Positions 1 through 7,746 are shown, counted from the first letter of the stretch. The stretch: DNA of 11,591 nucleotides from Candidatus Faecivivens stercoravium (GCA_018712425.1 DVHA01000022.1:1-11591); one strand, 5' to 3'. Notes: generated by a model from the sequence alone, not told the origin. Numbers and translations are program-made.

Positions 1-68
1 TCGCCGGCGGGATGCTGATGCGCCCGGAAGGGGACAATTTCGCCCTCAGCTCGAATCTGCTGAAGTAA
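1..68 (+). CDS. 3' end of an unidentified gene (partial)
   Basis: An open frame enters from the window edge (codons start at base 3) and stops at TAA 66-68. The visible C-terminus ends in DNFALSSNLLK. GC-rich codons and a strong terminator about 30 bp after the stop support a real gene end. About 21 residues are visible and I do not recognise the family, so no function is proposed. Confidence 0.5.
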   Translation, partial: AGGMLMRPEGDNFALSSNLLK

Positions 69-100
69 TCTATCTGTGAAGTAATATCCCTTTACAGACT

Positions 101-143
101 TCCCTTTACAGGAAGCCCCAAAAACTTCCTGTAAAGGGATTTT
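101..143 (+). terminator. Rho-independent terminator with a perfect 15-bp stem
   Basis: The arm at 101-115 (TCCCTTTACAGGAAG) pairs perfectly with 125-139 around a 9-nt C/A loop, and TTTT (140-143) follows. It lies 32 bp after the upstream stop codon and 70 bp before glpK, so it should end the upstream transcript. The first 11 bases of the left arm also occur as a direct repeat at 87-97. Confidence 0.85.
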
Positions 144-213
144 ACTTTATAGCTGGAATTTCCCGGGAAAAGCGCATAAATCGCGCAGTTTTCCATTAAA
201 AGGAGGCAGAAAA
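140..213 (+). promoter_or_regulatory. glpK leader with ribosome binding site; no clear promoter
   Basis: AGGAGG at 201-206 sits 7 nt before the glpK ATG and fixes the start. Upstream is a 12-bp palindrome, TTTCCCGGGAAA (159-170), which could be an operator. I find no well-spaced -35/-10 pair. CATAAA at 175-180 is the best -10-like hexamer but has no matching -35. The glpK promoter therefore remains unplaced. Confidence 0.45.
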
Positions 214-1713
214 ATGGAGAAAAAGTACATCATCGCCCTCGACCAGGGCACCACCAGCTCCCGCGCTGTCATCTTTGACCGGGACCAGAAGGTCGTCCGG
301 ATTGCCCAGCGGGAGTACACCCAGTACTACCCGAAAGAAGGCTGGGTCGAGCACGACCCGATGGAAATCTACGCGACCCAGTACGGGGTTCTGGTGGACG
401 CGATGCTCTTGGCCGGCATTTCGGCCGAAGAGGTGGCGGCGATTGGCATCACCAACCAACGGGAGACGACCATCGTCTGGGAGAAGGCGACCGGCCGCCC
501 GGTCTACAACGCGATTGTCTGGCAGTGCCGCCGGACGGCGCCCCTTTGCGAGCAGCTGGAGGCCGAAGGGCTCGGGGACTCCATCCGCGCTTCCACCGGA
601 CTTCTGATCGACGCCTATTTTTCGGCCACTAAGCTCGCCTGGATCCTTGACCAAATCCTGGACGGCCGCGCCCGGGCGGAGCGCGGGGAACTGCTCTTCG
701 GCACCGTCGACAGCTGGCTCATGTGGAAGCTGTCGGGCGGCGAAATCCATGCCACCGACTACACCAACGCCTCCCGGACGATGATGTTCAACATCCACAC
801 CCTCCAGTGGGACGAGAAGATCCTCGCCCGCCTCGGCATCCCCCGCCGGATGTTGCCGGAGGTCAGGCCCTCCGCCTCCGTATTCGGGTACGCCCATGTA
901 GACGGGGTGGAGATCCCGATCGCCGGGGTGGCCGGCGACCAGCAGGCGGCACTGTTCGGCCAGTGCTGCTGGGAAGAGGGGCAGGTCAAGAACACCTACG
1001 GCACCGGCTGCTTCCTCCTGTACAACACCGGCACCCGGCCGGTCGAGAGCAAAAACGGCCTGGTGACAACCATCGCCGCGTCGGCGGACGGTTCGCTCCG
1101 GTACGCGCTGGAAGGGAGCGTCTTCACCGGCGGGGCGGTCGTCCAGTGGCTGCGGGACGAGATGCGGTTTATCGGCGAGTCGGCCGATTCGGAGTACTAC
1201 GCCCGCAAGGTGCCGGACACCGGCGGGGTCTATATGGTGCCGGCCTTCACCGGCCTCGGCGCGCCCCAGTGGGATATGTACGCGAGGGGGCTGCTGATCG
1301 GCATCACCCGCGGCACCCGGCGGGAACACATCATCCGGGCGGCGCTGGAATCGATCGCCTACCAGTCGGCCGACCTTTTAGAGGCGGTTTCGGCCGACGC
1401 GGGCCGGGCGATTGACGAGCTGTCGGTCGACGGCGGCGCTTCGGCTAACGGCTTTTTGATGCAGTTCCAGTCGGACATCCTCGGCATCCCGGTCTGCCGC
1501 CCCGAGGTCTACGAGTCGACCGCCCAGGGGGCCGCCTATCTCGCCGGGCTGACGTCCGGGTTCTGGACGCCGGACGAGCTGCTGGCCGCCCGGAAGATCG
1601 CCGTCCGGTATACCCCGCAGATGGATGGGGTAAAACGGGAGAAATGCCGCCGGGGCTGGAAGCGGGCGGTTTCCCGTTCGCTCCAGTGGGCGAAGGAGGA
1701 CGCGGAAGGGTAA
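214..1713 (+). CDS. glpK: glycerol kinase
   Basis: Phosphorylates glycerol with ATP to sn-glycerol 3-phosphate in the cytosol, committing glycerol to glycolysis or lipid synthesis. At 499 aa it has the normal FGGY-family length. The N-terminal phosphate loop DQGTTSSRA is at 10-18, NQRETT at 81-86, Y135, GDQQAALFGQ at 241-250, and TYGTGCF at 261-267. R83, E84, Y135 and D242 correspond to the known glycerol-binding and catalytic residues. The conserved VDGG motif (about 405-408) and the ESTAQGAAYLAG segment are in the C-terminal domain. The start is fixed by AGGAGG at 201-206. The loop before IPIAG (about 221-233) is short: it lacks the YHFYG motif whose histidine is phosphorylated by HPr in Bacillus and Enterococcus, and it lacks the glycine-rich FBP loop of E. 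coli. No glpF or glpD lies beside it. Confidence 0.97.
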   Translation: MEKKYIIALDQGTTSSRAVIFDRDQKVVRIAQREYTQYYPKEGWVEHDPMEIYATQYGVLVDAMLLAGISAEEVAAIGITNQRETTIVWEKATGRPVYNAIVWQCRRTAPLCEQLEAEGLGDSIRASTGLLIDAYFSATKLAWILDQILDGRARAERGELLFGTVDSWLMWKLSGGEIHATDYTNASRTMMFNIHTLQWDEKILARLGIPRRMLPEVRPSASVFGYAHVDGVEIPIAGVAGDQQAALFGQCCWEEGQVKNTYGTGCFLLYNTGTRPVESKNGLVTTIAASADGSLRYALEGSVFTGGAVVQWLRDEMRFIGESADSEYYARKVPDTGGVYMVPAFTGLGAPQWDMYARGLLIGITRGTRREHIIRAALESIAYQSADLLEAVSADAGRAIDELSVDGGASANGFLMQFQSDILGIPVCRPEVYESTAQGAAYLAGLTSGFWTPDELLAARKIAVRYTPQMDGVKREKCRRGWKRAVSRSLQWAKEDAEG

Positions 1714-1740
1714 TCCGTCCGGGCACATTTTCCTTATAAT

Positions 1741-1762
1741 CGTGTCGGAACTGTACCGCACG
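1741..1762 (+). other. Hairpin after glpK, possible weak terminator
   Basis: CGTG(t)CGG (1741-1748) pairs with CCGCACG (1756-1762) around a 7-nt loop, with one bulged T, 28 bp after the glpK stop. No T-run follows, so at best it is a weak terminator, and read-through from glpK into galE is possible. Confidence 0.3.
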
Positions 1763-1794
1763 CATGTCCAAACTGTCAAATTTATCCTGCCGCG

Positions 1795-1823
1795 TTGACA
1801 GCGAAGGTAAAATATGCTATCCT
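1795..1823 (+). promoter_or_regulatory. galE promoter with extended -10
   Basis: A consensus -35 TTGACA (1795-1800), a 17-bp spacer, then TATCCT (1818-1823) preceded by TG at 1815-1816 (TGcTATCCT). This gives a leader of about 48 nt ending in GGAAGG before the galE ATG. The -35 is the right half of an inverted repeat, CTGTCAA (1773-1779) / TTGACAG (1795-1801), which may be an operator. Confidence 0.75.
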
Positions 1824-1878
1824 GAAAAAAGGAATAAGAAGGTACCGGCCCTGTCTGGGCCATGAAAGGAAGGTTTTT

Positions 1879-2889
1879 ATGTCTGTACTGGTTACCGGGG
1901 GCGCTGGGTATATCGGCTCCCACACCTGCGTCGAGCTGTTAAACGCGGGGGAATCGGTCGTGATTCTCGACAACTTCTCCAACTCCAAGCCGGAGGTGCT
2001 GGACAAAATCCGGCAGATCACCGGTAAGGACTTTAAATTCTACGAAGTCGACCTGGTGAACGAACCGGACGTCAAGCGGGTTTTTGACGAAAACCCCGAC
2101 ATCGACGTCGTCATCCACTTCGCCGGGCTGAAGGCGGTCGGCGAGAGTGTCGCCAAGCCGCTGGAATACTATCAGAACAATATTACCGGGACCCTCGTCC
2201 TCTGCAACCAGATGCGGGCCCACGGCGTCAAGAAGATCGTCTTCTCCTCGTCGGCCACCGTCTACGGTTCGCCGAAGTCGCTGCCGATCAAAGAGGATTT
2301 CCCCCTCTCCACCACCAACCCCTACGGCACCACCAAGCTGGTCATCGAGTGGATCCTCAAAGACCTCTGCAAGTCCGACCCCGAGTGGACGGCGGCGCTG
2401 CTCCGCTACTTCAACCCGATCGGCGCCCATCCCTCCGGCCTGATCGGCGAGGAGCCGGACGGCATCCCGAATAACCTCCTGCCCTATGTGGCGCGGGTGG
2501 CCTGCGGGGAACTGCCCTGCCTGTCGGTCTTCGGGGACGACTACAATACCCCCGACGGCACCGGCGTCCGGGACTATATCCATGTCGTCGACCTGGCGAA
2601 GGGGCATCTGTCCGCCCTCGACTGGGCCAGAAGCCATTCCGGCGCTGACGCCTTCAATCTCGGCACCGGCCACGGTTATTCGGTCCTGGAGATCGTCCAC
2701 GCCTTTGAAAAGTACAGCGGCAAAAAGGTACCCTATAAAATCACTCCCCGCCGCCCGGGCGACATCGACGCCTGCTACGCCGACCCCACGAAGGCGAAGG
2801 CGGAACTGGGCTGGGAGGCCCGCCTCGGCATTGAAGAAATGTGCCGGGATTCCTGGAACTATATTGTGAAGAGCAAGGGGTTAGAGTAA
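1879..2889 (+). CDS. galE: UDP-glucose 4-epimerase
   Basis: Interconverts UDP-galactose and UDP-glucose in the Leloir pathway, using tightly bound NAD+; also supplies UDP-galactose for cell-surface glycans. 336 aa, the usual GalE length. It is an extended short-chain dehydrogenase: Rossmann motif GGAGYIG at 7-13, DNFSNS at 31-36, S124 in SSSATVYG, and catalytic Y149 and K153 in NPYGTTK. These match S124/Y149/K153 of E. coli GalE. Later family blocks include RYFNPIGAHPSG and GVRDYIHVVDLA. The ATG at 1879 follows AGGAAGG (1867-1873). An in-frame TTG at 1795 is part of the promoter -35 and is not a start. The gene has its own promoter and terminator and no galK or galT neighbour, so it is probably a stand-alone unit. 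Confidence 0.97.
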   Translation: MSVLVTGGAGYIGSHTCVELLNAGESVVILDNFSNSKPEVLDKIRQITGKDFKFYEVDLVNEPDVKRVFDENPDIDVVIHFAGLKAVGESVAKPLEYYQNNITGTLVLCNQMRAHGVKKIVFSSSATVYGSPKSLPIKEDFPLSTTNPYGTTKLVIEWILKDLCKSDPEWTAALLRYFNPIGAHPSGLIGEEPDGIPNNLLPYVARVACGELPCLSVFGDDYNTPDGTGVRDYIHVVDLAKGHLSALDWARSHSGADAFNLGTGHGYSVLEIVHAFEKYSGKKVPYKITPRRPGDIDACYADPTKAKAELGWEARLGIEEMCRDSWNYIVKSKGLE

Positions 2890-2924
2890 TTCTCTAAAGG
2901 TAAAGCGGCATAATCAAAAATCAG

Positions 2925-2956
2925 AAAGCTTCCGGCAAAACCGGGAGCTTTTTTGC
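2925..2956 (+). terminator. Rho-independent terminator of galE
   Basis: AAGCTTCCGG (2926-2935) pairs with CCGGGAGCTT (2941-2950), ten pairs with one G-U, around loop CAAAA. The T-run that follows overlaps the right arm and ends at 2954. It lies 36 bp after the galE stop. Confidence 0.9.
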
Positions 2957-3038
2957 TGTCCCGGAACCGCCCGGTTATCCTATGAGTAAAAAATACAACC
3001 AATCAATAAATTATCCGGCAGATTTTTTTGCGGAACCT

Positions 3039-3067
3039 CTGCAATTTTTCTCAATATGTGTTATAAT
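3039..3067 (+). promoter_or_regulatory. Promoter of the ymfF-ymfH-lgt-folD operon
   Basis: An ideal extended -10, TGtTATAAT (TG 3059-3060, hexamer 3062-3067), with a weak -35, CTGCAA (3039-3044), at 17-bp spacing. The preceding 60 bp are AT-rich, unlike the flanking genes. Transcription would start near 3074, giving a leader of about 25 nt to the ymfF ATG with GGGAGG at 3089-3094. Confidence 0.75.
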
Positions 3068-3099
3068 AGAAAAGAAATTCCGTGAAAAGGGAGGATCCG

Positions 3100-4434
3100 A
3101 TGAAACCATTTCCTCATACCTATACATCGATCGGCGACGGGGTCTCTTTCGGCAGCATCCCGATGGAGAAGTTCCAGTCCAGCCTGATCGCCGTCAGCCT
3201 GATCGTCCCCCTCTCGAAGGAGACGGTCACCGAAAACGCACTGGTGGCGCTGATGCTGGGGCGGAGCACCGCCGATTATCCGACCTACCGGCTGTTTTCC
3301 CGCCAGTTAAACCGCCTTTACGGCGCGGTCGCCGGTTCCAGCCTCCAGAAGCTGGGGGACGAAGAGAGCCTGACCTTCGCCGCCTCGACCATCGACTCCG
3401 GCCTTGCCCTCCATGGCGAAGACCTTTTAATGGAAAGCGCCCGGCTGGTGCTGTCGATGATCCTGCACCCGCTGATTCAGGACGGCGCTTTCGCCGAGGA
3501 GACCTTCCGGCTGCAAAAGAAGTACCTGGCCGATTCCATCCGGGCCGAAATCAACGAAAAGCGCCGCTACGCCGTCAACCAGACGATGCGGCTGATGCTG
3601 GGGGACGAACCGGCGGGGCTGCCGCTTTACGGCTTCCTTGAGGACCTGGAAAAGATCACCCCTCAGTCGGCCGCGGCGGCCTATGCCCGGATCCTGCGGG
3701 AATGCCGGATTGAGATCGTCCACGCCGGCACCGGCGACCCCTCCCGGCTCCGGCCGCTGTTTGAGGAGGCGTTCGGCGGCAGGTTTGCCGAAGGCCGCAC
3801 CCCCTGCGTCCGGCCGCCCTTCCGCCATATCCCGGCCCCCGGCCCGGTCAAGACGGCCACCGACGACTTTGAAGTGGTGCAGTCCAAGCTCTGCATCGGC
3901 TACCGGGTGGACATCACCCCCGGCGGGGAGGAACTGAGCGCGATGCGGATGATGGTGGCCATCCTCGGCGGGACCGCAACCTCCAAGCTCTTTTTAAACG
4001 TCCGGGAGAAGCAGAGCCTCTGCTACTACTGCGGGGCCAACCTCGACCGGACCAAGGGGATTGTCCTCATCGACTCGGGCGTCCGGCCGGACAACGCCGA
4101 AGCGGCCAAAGCGGCCATCTTCCACGAGGTCGAGGCGATGCAGAAGGGGGACTTCACCGACGAGGATATGCGGTTCGCCCTGTTGTCGCTCCAGAATACC
4201 TTCCGGTCGGTGGAAGACGGCCTCTTTACAATTGAGAGCTACTACCGGGCCCAGAAGGTCTTCGGCATCCGGGAGACGCCGGAGGACCAGTGCCGGAAGC
4301 TGGCCGCCGTCACGAGGGAAGAGATCATCAAAGCCGCCAATATGCTCCATCTGGACACCGTCTACCTGTTAAACGGCACGGCGTCCGAAGGGGAAGCGGA
4401 TGAAGAAGGGGAGGAGGTGCCCTACGATGGATAA
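3100..4434 (+). CDS. ymfF: M16-family peptidase subunit without zinc site, YmfF-like
   Basis: 444 aa, an M16 (pitrilysin/insulinase) protein of the YmfF type, which databases also label an EF-P 5-aminopentanol modification-associated protein. No HxxEH zinc motif exists in the N-terminal domain; the aligned stretch near residues 45-75 reads LMLGRSTADYPTYRL. The C-terminal domain keeps the substrate-binding Arg/Tyr pair: R302 and Y309 in FLNVREKQSLCYY, spaced seven residues apart as in insulin-degrading enzyme (R824/Y831). This is the pattern expected of the non-catalytic partner of a heterodimer. There is no signal peptide or membrane segment, so it is probably cytosolic. The ATG at 3100 is chosen because GGGAGG (3089-3094) lies 5 nt before it; the in-frame GTG at 3082 lies upstream of that site. 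The C-terminus is acidic (SEGEADEEGEEVPYDG), and its GAG-rich codons also supply the ymfH ribosome binding site. First gene of the operon. Confidence 0.88.
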   Translation: MKPFPHTYTSIGDGVSFGSIPMEKFQSSLIAVSLIVPLSKETVTENALVALMLGRSTADYPTYRLFSRQLNRLYGAVAGSSLQKLGDEESLTFAASTIDSGLALHGEDLLMESARLVLSMILHPLIQDGAFAEETFRLQKKYLADSIRAEINEKRRYAVNQTMRLMLGDEPAGLPLYGFLEDLEKITPQSAAAAYARILRECRIEIVHAGTGDPSRLRPLFEEAFGGRFAEGRTPCVRPPFRHIPAPGPVKTATDDFEVVQSKLCIGYRVDITPGGEELSAMRMMVAILGGTATSKLFLNVREKQSLCYYCGANLDRTKGIVLIDSGVRPDNAEAAKAAIFHEVEAMQKGDFTDEDMRFALLSLQNTFRSVEDGLFTIESYYRAQKVFGIRETPEDQCRKLAAVTREEIIKAANMLHLDTVYLLNGTASEGEADEEGEEVPYDG

Positions 4435-5707
4435 AGAGATTTTGTCAAACCCGCAGCTGAAGGCGTCCTACATCCGTTACCGCCATCCGTCCGGCCTGTC
4501 GATTCTTCTCTACCCGATGGAGGGCTTTTCCAACGCTTACGCTCTTTTCGGCACCAATTACGGCTCGGTCGACACCTGTTTCCGCAAGAAGGGGGAGGGT
4601 GCTTTCACCACCGTCCCCGCCGGCATCGCCCACTACCTCGAGCACAAGCTCTTTGAGAGCGAGGACGGCGACGCCTTTAAGCTGTTCGCCGCGACCGGCG
4701 CCGACGCCAACGCCTATACCTCCTTCGACCGGACCTGCTACCTCTTTTCCTGCACCTCCCGGTTTGAGGAGTCGCTGAAGGCCCTGCTGACCTTTGTCCA
4801 GCACCCCTATTTCACCGAGGAGACCGTCCGCAAGGAACAGGGGATCATCGGCCAGGAAATCCGGATGTACCAGGATTCCCCCGGCTGGCGGGTGCTGTTC
4901 GAGCTGCTGGGCTGCCTCTATGAAAACTCCCCGGTCAAAATTGACATCGCCGGCACCGAGGAGAGCATCGCCCAGATCACCCCCGAACTGCTCTATACCT
5001 GCTACGACGTCTTTTATAACTTAAACAACATGGTCCTCTCGATTGCCGGGAACTTCGACCCCGATATTGCCATCCGGATTATCGAGGAAAACCTCCGGGA
5101 TACCCCGCCGGTCGAGATCGAGCGGGCGCCCTACGATGAGCGGCCCGAGGCGCTGAAAACCCGGGCGGAAATCCAGATGGACGTCTCGCTGCCGCAGTTT
5201 TACATCGGCTTCAAGCAGCGGCCGGCCGAGGGGGAAGCGGCTTTCCTCCGGCAGCAGTTTGAGCTGGAGATTCTGCATGAGCTGCTGATTGGCTCAACCT
5301 CTTCCTGCTATGAAAAGCTGCTGCGGCAGGAGATTATCACCTCCAGCTTCGGCACCGAGGTCTTTGCCGGCCGGGGCTTCCTGACCTCCCTCTTCGGCGG
5401 GGACTCGGAAAACCCCGAGGCGGTCTGGGACGCGCTGATGGCGGAAATCGCTAGGGTCAAGCGGGAAGGGATCGACGAGGCGGATTTCCACGCCTGCAAA
5501 AACGCGATCTACGGCCGGATGGTCCGGGCGCTCCGGGACGTCGAGGATGCCGCGACGGCTTTCCTCAGCGCCGAGATGTCGGGGCTGGGCTTTTTCGACT
5601 CGGTGCAGATGCTGGCGGAGATCACCCCCGCCGACGTCGCTCGGAGGCTGGAGACCGATTTCGACCCCGATGCGGCGGCGATGGCGGTCATCCGCCCCCG
5701 CGGATAA
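4427..5707 (+). CDS. ymfH: M16-family zinc metallopeptidase subunit, YmfH-like
   Basis: 426 aa, the catalytic-type partner of the preceding gene. The inverted zinc motif HYLEH is at H69-E72-H73. Downstream, E137 and E144 in KEQGIIGQEI have the seven-residue spacing of E182/E189 in insulin-degrading enzyme, so E144 is the likely third zinc ligand. In the C-terminal domain R300 is kept but the tyrosine position reads Ser/Phe (S307/F308), so the substrate-binding pair is incomplete here. Likely a cytosolic peptidase or peptide-processing enzyme working as a heterodimer with YmfF; the substrate is unknown. The ATG at 4427 overlaps the ymfF stop by 8 bp (ATGGATAA) and follows AGGAGG (4412-4417), pointing to translational coupling. 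An in-frame ATG at 4400 precedes that site and is less likely. The EF-P link comes from family naming only; no efp or ymfI gene lies here. Confidence 0.92.
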   Translation: MDKEILSNPQLKASYIRYRHPSGLSILLYPMEGFSNAYALFGTNYGSVDTCFRKKGEGAFTTVPAGIAHYLEHKLFESEDGDAFKLFAATGADANAYTSFDRTCYLFSCTSRFEESLKALLTFVQHPYFTEETVRKEQGIIGQEIRMYQDSPGWRVLFELLGCLYENSPVKIDIAGTEESIAQITPELLYTCYDVFYNLNNMVLSIAGNFDPDIAIRIIEENLRDTPPVEIERAPYDERPEALKTRAEIQMDVSLPQFYIGFKQRPAEGEAAFLRQQFELEILHELLIGSTSSCYEKLLRQEIITSSFGTEVFAGRGFLTSLFGGDSENPEAVWDALMAEIARVKREGIDEADFHACKNAIYGRMVRALRDVEDAATAFLSAEMSGLGFFDSVQMLAEITPADVARRLETDFDPDAAAMAVIRPRG

Positions 5708-5728
5708 CATACCTGTAGGAGGACTTAT

Positions 5729-6856
5729 ATGCATACAGTCAGTTTCCCAAAGCTGGGCCTCAGCTTTGATTTAAACCCGGTCGCCTTTTCGATCGGCAGC
5801 ATCAACGTAACCTGGTACGGCATCATCATCGCCGCCGGCATCCTGCTGGCGCTTCTGATGGCCTTCAAAAACTGCAAACGGTTCGGCGTCAACGGCGACA
5901 AGCTGGTCGACGTTGTCATCGGCGGGCTGATCGGCGGCGTCGTCGGGGCGAGGGCCTACTACGTCATCTTCTCCTGGGACCAGTATAAGGACAACCTGTC
6001 CGCTATCTGGCACACCTGGGAGGGCGGCATGGCCATCTACGGCGGCGTTATAGGCGCTTTCCTCGTCGGCGGTATCATCGCCCGTATCCACAAGATGCGG
6101 ATCCTGCCGGTCATGGACCTGGCCGCCCTCGGGTTCCTGATTGGGCAGGGGGTCGGCCGCTGGGGCAACTTTGTCAACGGCGAGGCCTTCGGCAGCAACA
6201 CCGACCTCCCCTGGGGGATGACCGGCGACCGGATTGTCGCCTACCTGTCGGATGCCGACAACATTTCGACCCTGACCCAGCTGGGCGTCACCGTCGACCC
6301 GAACGCGCCGGTGCACCCCTGCTTCCTTTACGAATCGATCTGGTGCCTTCTGGGCTTTGTCCTGCTCTACCTCTATTCCAAGCGCCGCCGGTTTGACGGG
6401 GAGATTTTCCTGATGTACCTCGGCTGGTACGGCTTTGAACGGATGATCGTCGAAGGGCTGCGGACCGACTCGCTGCTGATCGGGAACATCCGCGTCTCCC
6501 AGCTGCTGGCGGGGCTTTTGTTTGTCGCCTGCGTCATCGTCTGGTTTGTCATCCACAGCAAGATCAAGGCCGCCCACGACGACAACTACCTCAAATGCTA
6601 CGCCTATACCGAGCAGTTTGAGAAGGATGAGGCGGATTACGCCGCCCTCCAGGCCCTGAAAGCCGATAAGGAAAAGTGGAAAGCGGAAAAGGCCCGCCGC
6701 CGGGCCGAGAAGAAGGCGGCGAAAGCCGGTAAACAGGAAGAACAGCCGGCCAACGAAGAATCTCCCGCGGAAGCGGCGGAGACGCCGGCTGCCGTAGAAG
6801 AAGGGGCTGAAAGCCCAGCGGAAGAGAAACAGCAGGCGCCGGAAGAAAAAGCCTAA
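5729..6856 (+). CDS. lgt: prolipoprotein diacylglyceryl transferase with charged C-terminal tail
   Basis: Membrane enzyme that moves diacylglycerol from phosphatidylglycerol to the lipobox cysteine of prolipoproteins, the first step of lipoprotein maturation. Several hydrophobic segments span residues 26-275. Family blocks: WYG at 29-31, GGVVGARAYYV at 69-79, EGGMAIYGGVIG at 98-109, signature GQGVGRWGNFVNGEAFG at 139-155, FLYES at 199-203, and GFERMIVEGLRTDSL at 235-249. The position of E. coli H103 is Y104 here, a substitution I recall in other Firmicutes. The enzyme core ends near residue 277. A hydrophilic tail of about 98 residues rich in Glu, Ala, Lys and Pro follows, probably coiled coil near 296-335 and then disordered. 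AGGAGG (5717-5722) precedes the ATG. It lies 21 bp after ymfH and 25 bp before folD. Confidence 0.96.
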   Translation: MHTVSFPKLGLSFDLNPVAFSIGSINVTWYGIIIAAGILLALLMAFKNCKRFGVNGDKLVDVVIGGLIGGVVGARAYYVIFSWDQYKDNLSAIWHTWEGGMAIYGGVIGAFLVGGIIARIHKMRILPVMDLAALGFLIGQGVGRWGNFVNGEAFGSNTDLPWGMTGDRIVAYLSDADNISTLTQLGVTVDPNAPVHPCFLYESIWCLLGFVLLYLYSKRRRFDGEIFLMYLGWYGFERMIVEGLRTDSLLIGNIRVSQLLAGLLFVACVIVWFVIHSKIKAAHDDNYLKCYAYTEQFEKDEADYAALQALKADKEKWKAEKARRRAEKKAAKAGKQEEQPANEESPAEAAETPAAVEEGAESPAEEKQQAPEEKA

Positions 6857-6881
6857 TCAATCCATATAGGAGGGGTCAGAA

Positions 6882-7736
6882 ATGGCACAGATTATCGATG
6901 GGAAGAAGATTTCCGCCGCTGTTAAGGCAGAAGTGGCCGCCGGGGTGGCGGCCCTGAAGGAGCGGGGGATTGAAACCGGCCTCGCGGTGGTGTTGGTGGG
7001 GGACGACCCGGCCAGCCGGGTGTATGTGAACAACAAGAAAAAGGCCTGCGCCCTATGCGGCATCCGGTCTTTTGAATACACCCTCCCGGCGGAGACGAAG
7101 GAAGAGGAGCTGCTTGCCTTGGTCGGGAAGCTGAACGCCGACCCTGCGGTCAACGGCATCCTCGTCCAGCTGCCCCTCCCGCCCCAGATCGACGAGCAGA
7201 AGGTCATCGCGGCGATCGCCCCCGAAAAGGACGTCGACGCCTTCACCGAAGGGAACGTCGGGCGGATTATGATCGGCGACTACCATTTCCTGCCCTGCAC
7301 CCCGGCCGGGTGCATGACGCTGATCGACTCGACCGGCGTCTCGGTCGACGGGAAAAACTGCGTCGTCGTCGGCCGGAGCAACATCGTCGGCAAGCCGATG
7401 GCGATGCTGCTGCTCCACCGCAACGGCACCGTCACCATCTGCCACAGCCACACAAAAAACCTGGCGGAAATCTGCTCCCAGGCGGACATCCTGGTGAGCG
7501 CCGTCGGCAAGGCCGGTTTCATCACCGCCCCGATGGTCAAGGAAGGGGCCGTCGTCATCGACGTCGGCATGAACCGGAACGCCGAAGGCAAGCTCTGCGG
7601 CGACGTCGACTTTGAAGCGGTCGAGAAGAAGGCCGGCTTTATTACCCCGGTCCCTGGCGGGGTCGGGCCGATGACCATCGCGATGCTGATGCGCAACACT
7701 CTCACCGCCGCTAAACTGCAAAACGGCGTCGAGTAA
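6882..7736 (+). CDS. folD: bifunctional methylenetetrahydrofolate dehydrogenase / methenyltetrahydrofolate cyclohydrolase
   Basis: Interconverts 5,10-methylene-, 5,10-methenyl- and 10-formyl-tetrahydrofolate in the cytosol using NADP(H), feeding purine synthesis and formyl-Met-tRNA. 284 aa, normal FolD length. The N-terminal catalytic domain has Y48-xxx-K52 (YVNNKKKAC), QLPLP at 96-100 and D119 in KDVDAF, matching K54/Q98/D121 of E. coli. The Rossmann domain has PCTP (138-141), GRSNIVGKP (164-172) and the C-terminal signature PGGVGPMT (258-265). All key residues are present. The ATG follows AGGAGGGG (6868-6875). It is the last gene of the ymfF operon, 25 bp after lgt, and is followed directly by a strong terminator. 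No shared pathway with its operon partners is evident. Confidence 0.98.
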   Translation: MAQIIDGKKISAAVKAEVAAGVAALKERGIETGLAVVLVGDDPASRVYVNNKKKACALCGIRSFEYTLPAETKEEELLALVGKLNADPAVNGILVQLPLPPQIDEQKVIAAIAPEKDVDAFTEGNVGRIMIGDYHFLPCTPAGCMTLIDSTGVSVDGKNCVVVGRSNIVGKPMAMLLLHRNGTVTICHSHTKNLAEICSQADILVSAVGKAGFITAPMVKEGAVVIDVGMNRNAEGKLCGDVDFEAVEKKAGFITPVPGGVGPMTIAMLMRNTLTAAKLQNGVE

Positions 7737-7746
7737 ATGAACAGGG

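Noticed and set aside
196..1329. 377-codon open frame opposite glpK
   Set aside because: Antisense shadow; no recognisable domain, while glpK is full length with all active-site residues.
1735..1740. TATAAT between glpK and galE
   Set aside because: No -35-like hexamer at 16-18 bp and no TG before it. The TTGACA/TATCCT pair downstream is a better promoter.
2982..3641. 219-codon open frame on the plus strand
   Set aside because: No ribosome binding site before its ATG; it crosses the ymfF promoter and then runs out of frame through ymfF. The encoded protein is Arg/Pro-rich, as in shifted frames of GC-rich genes.
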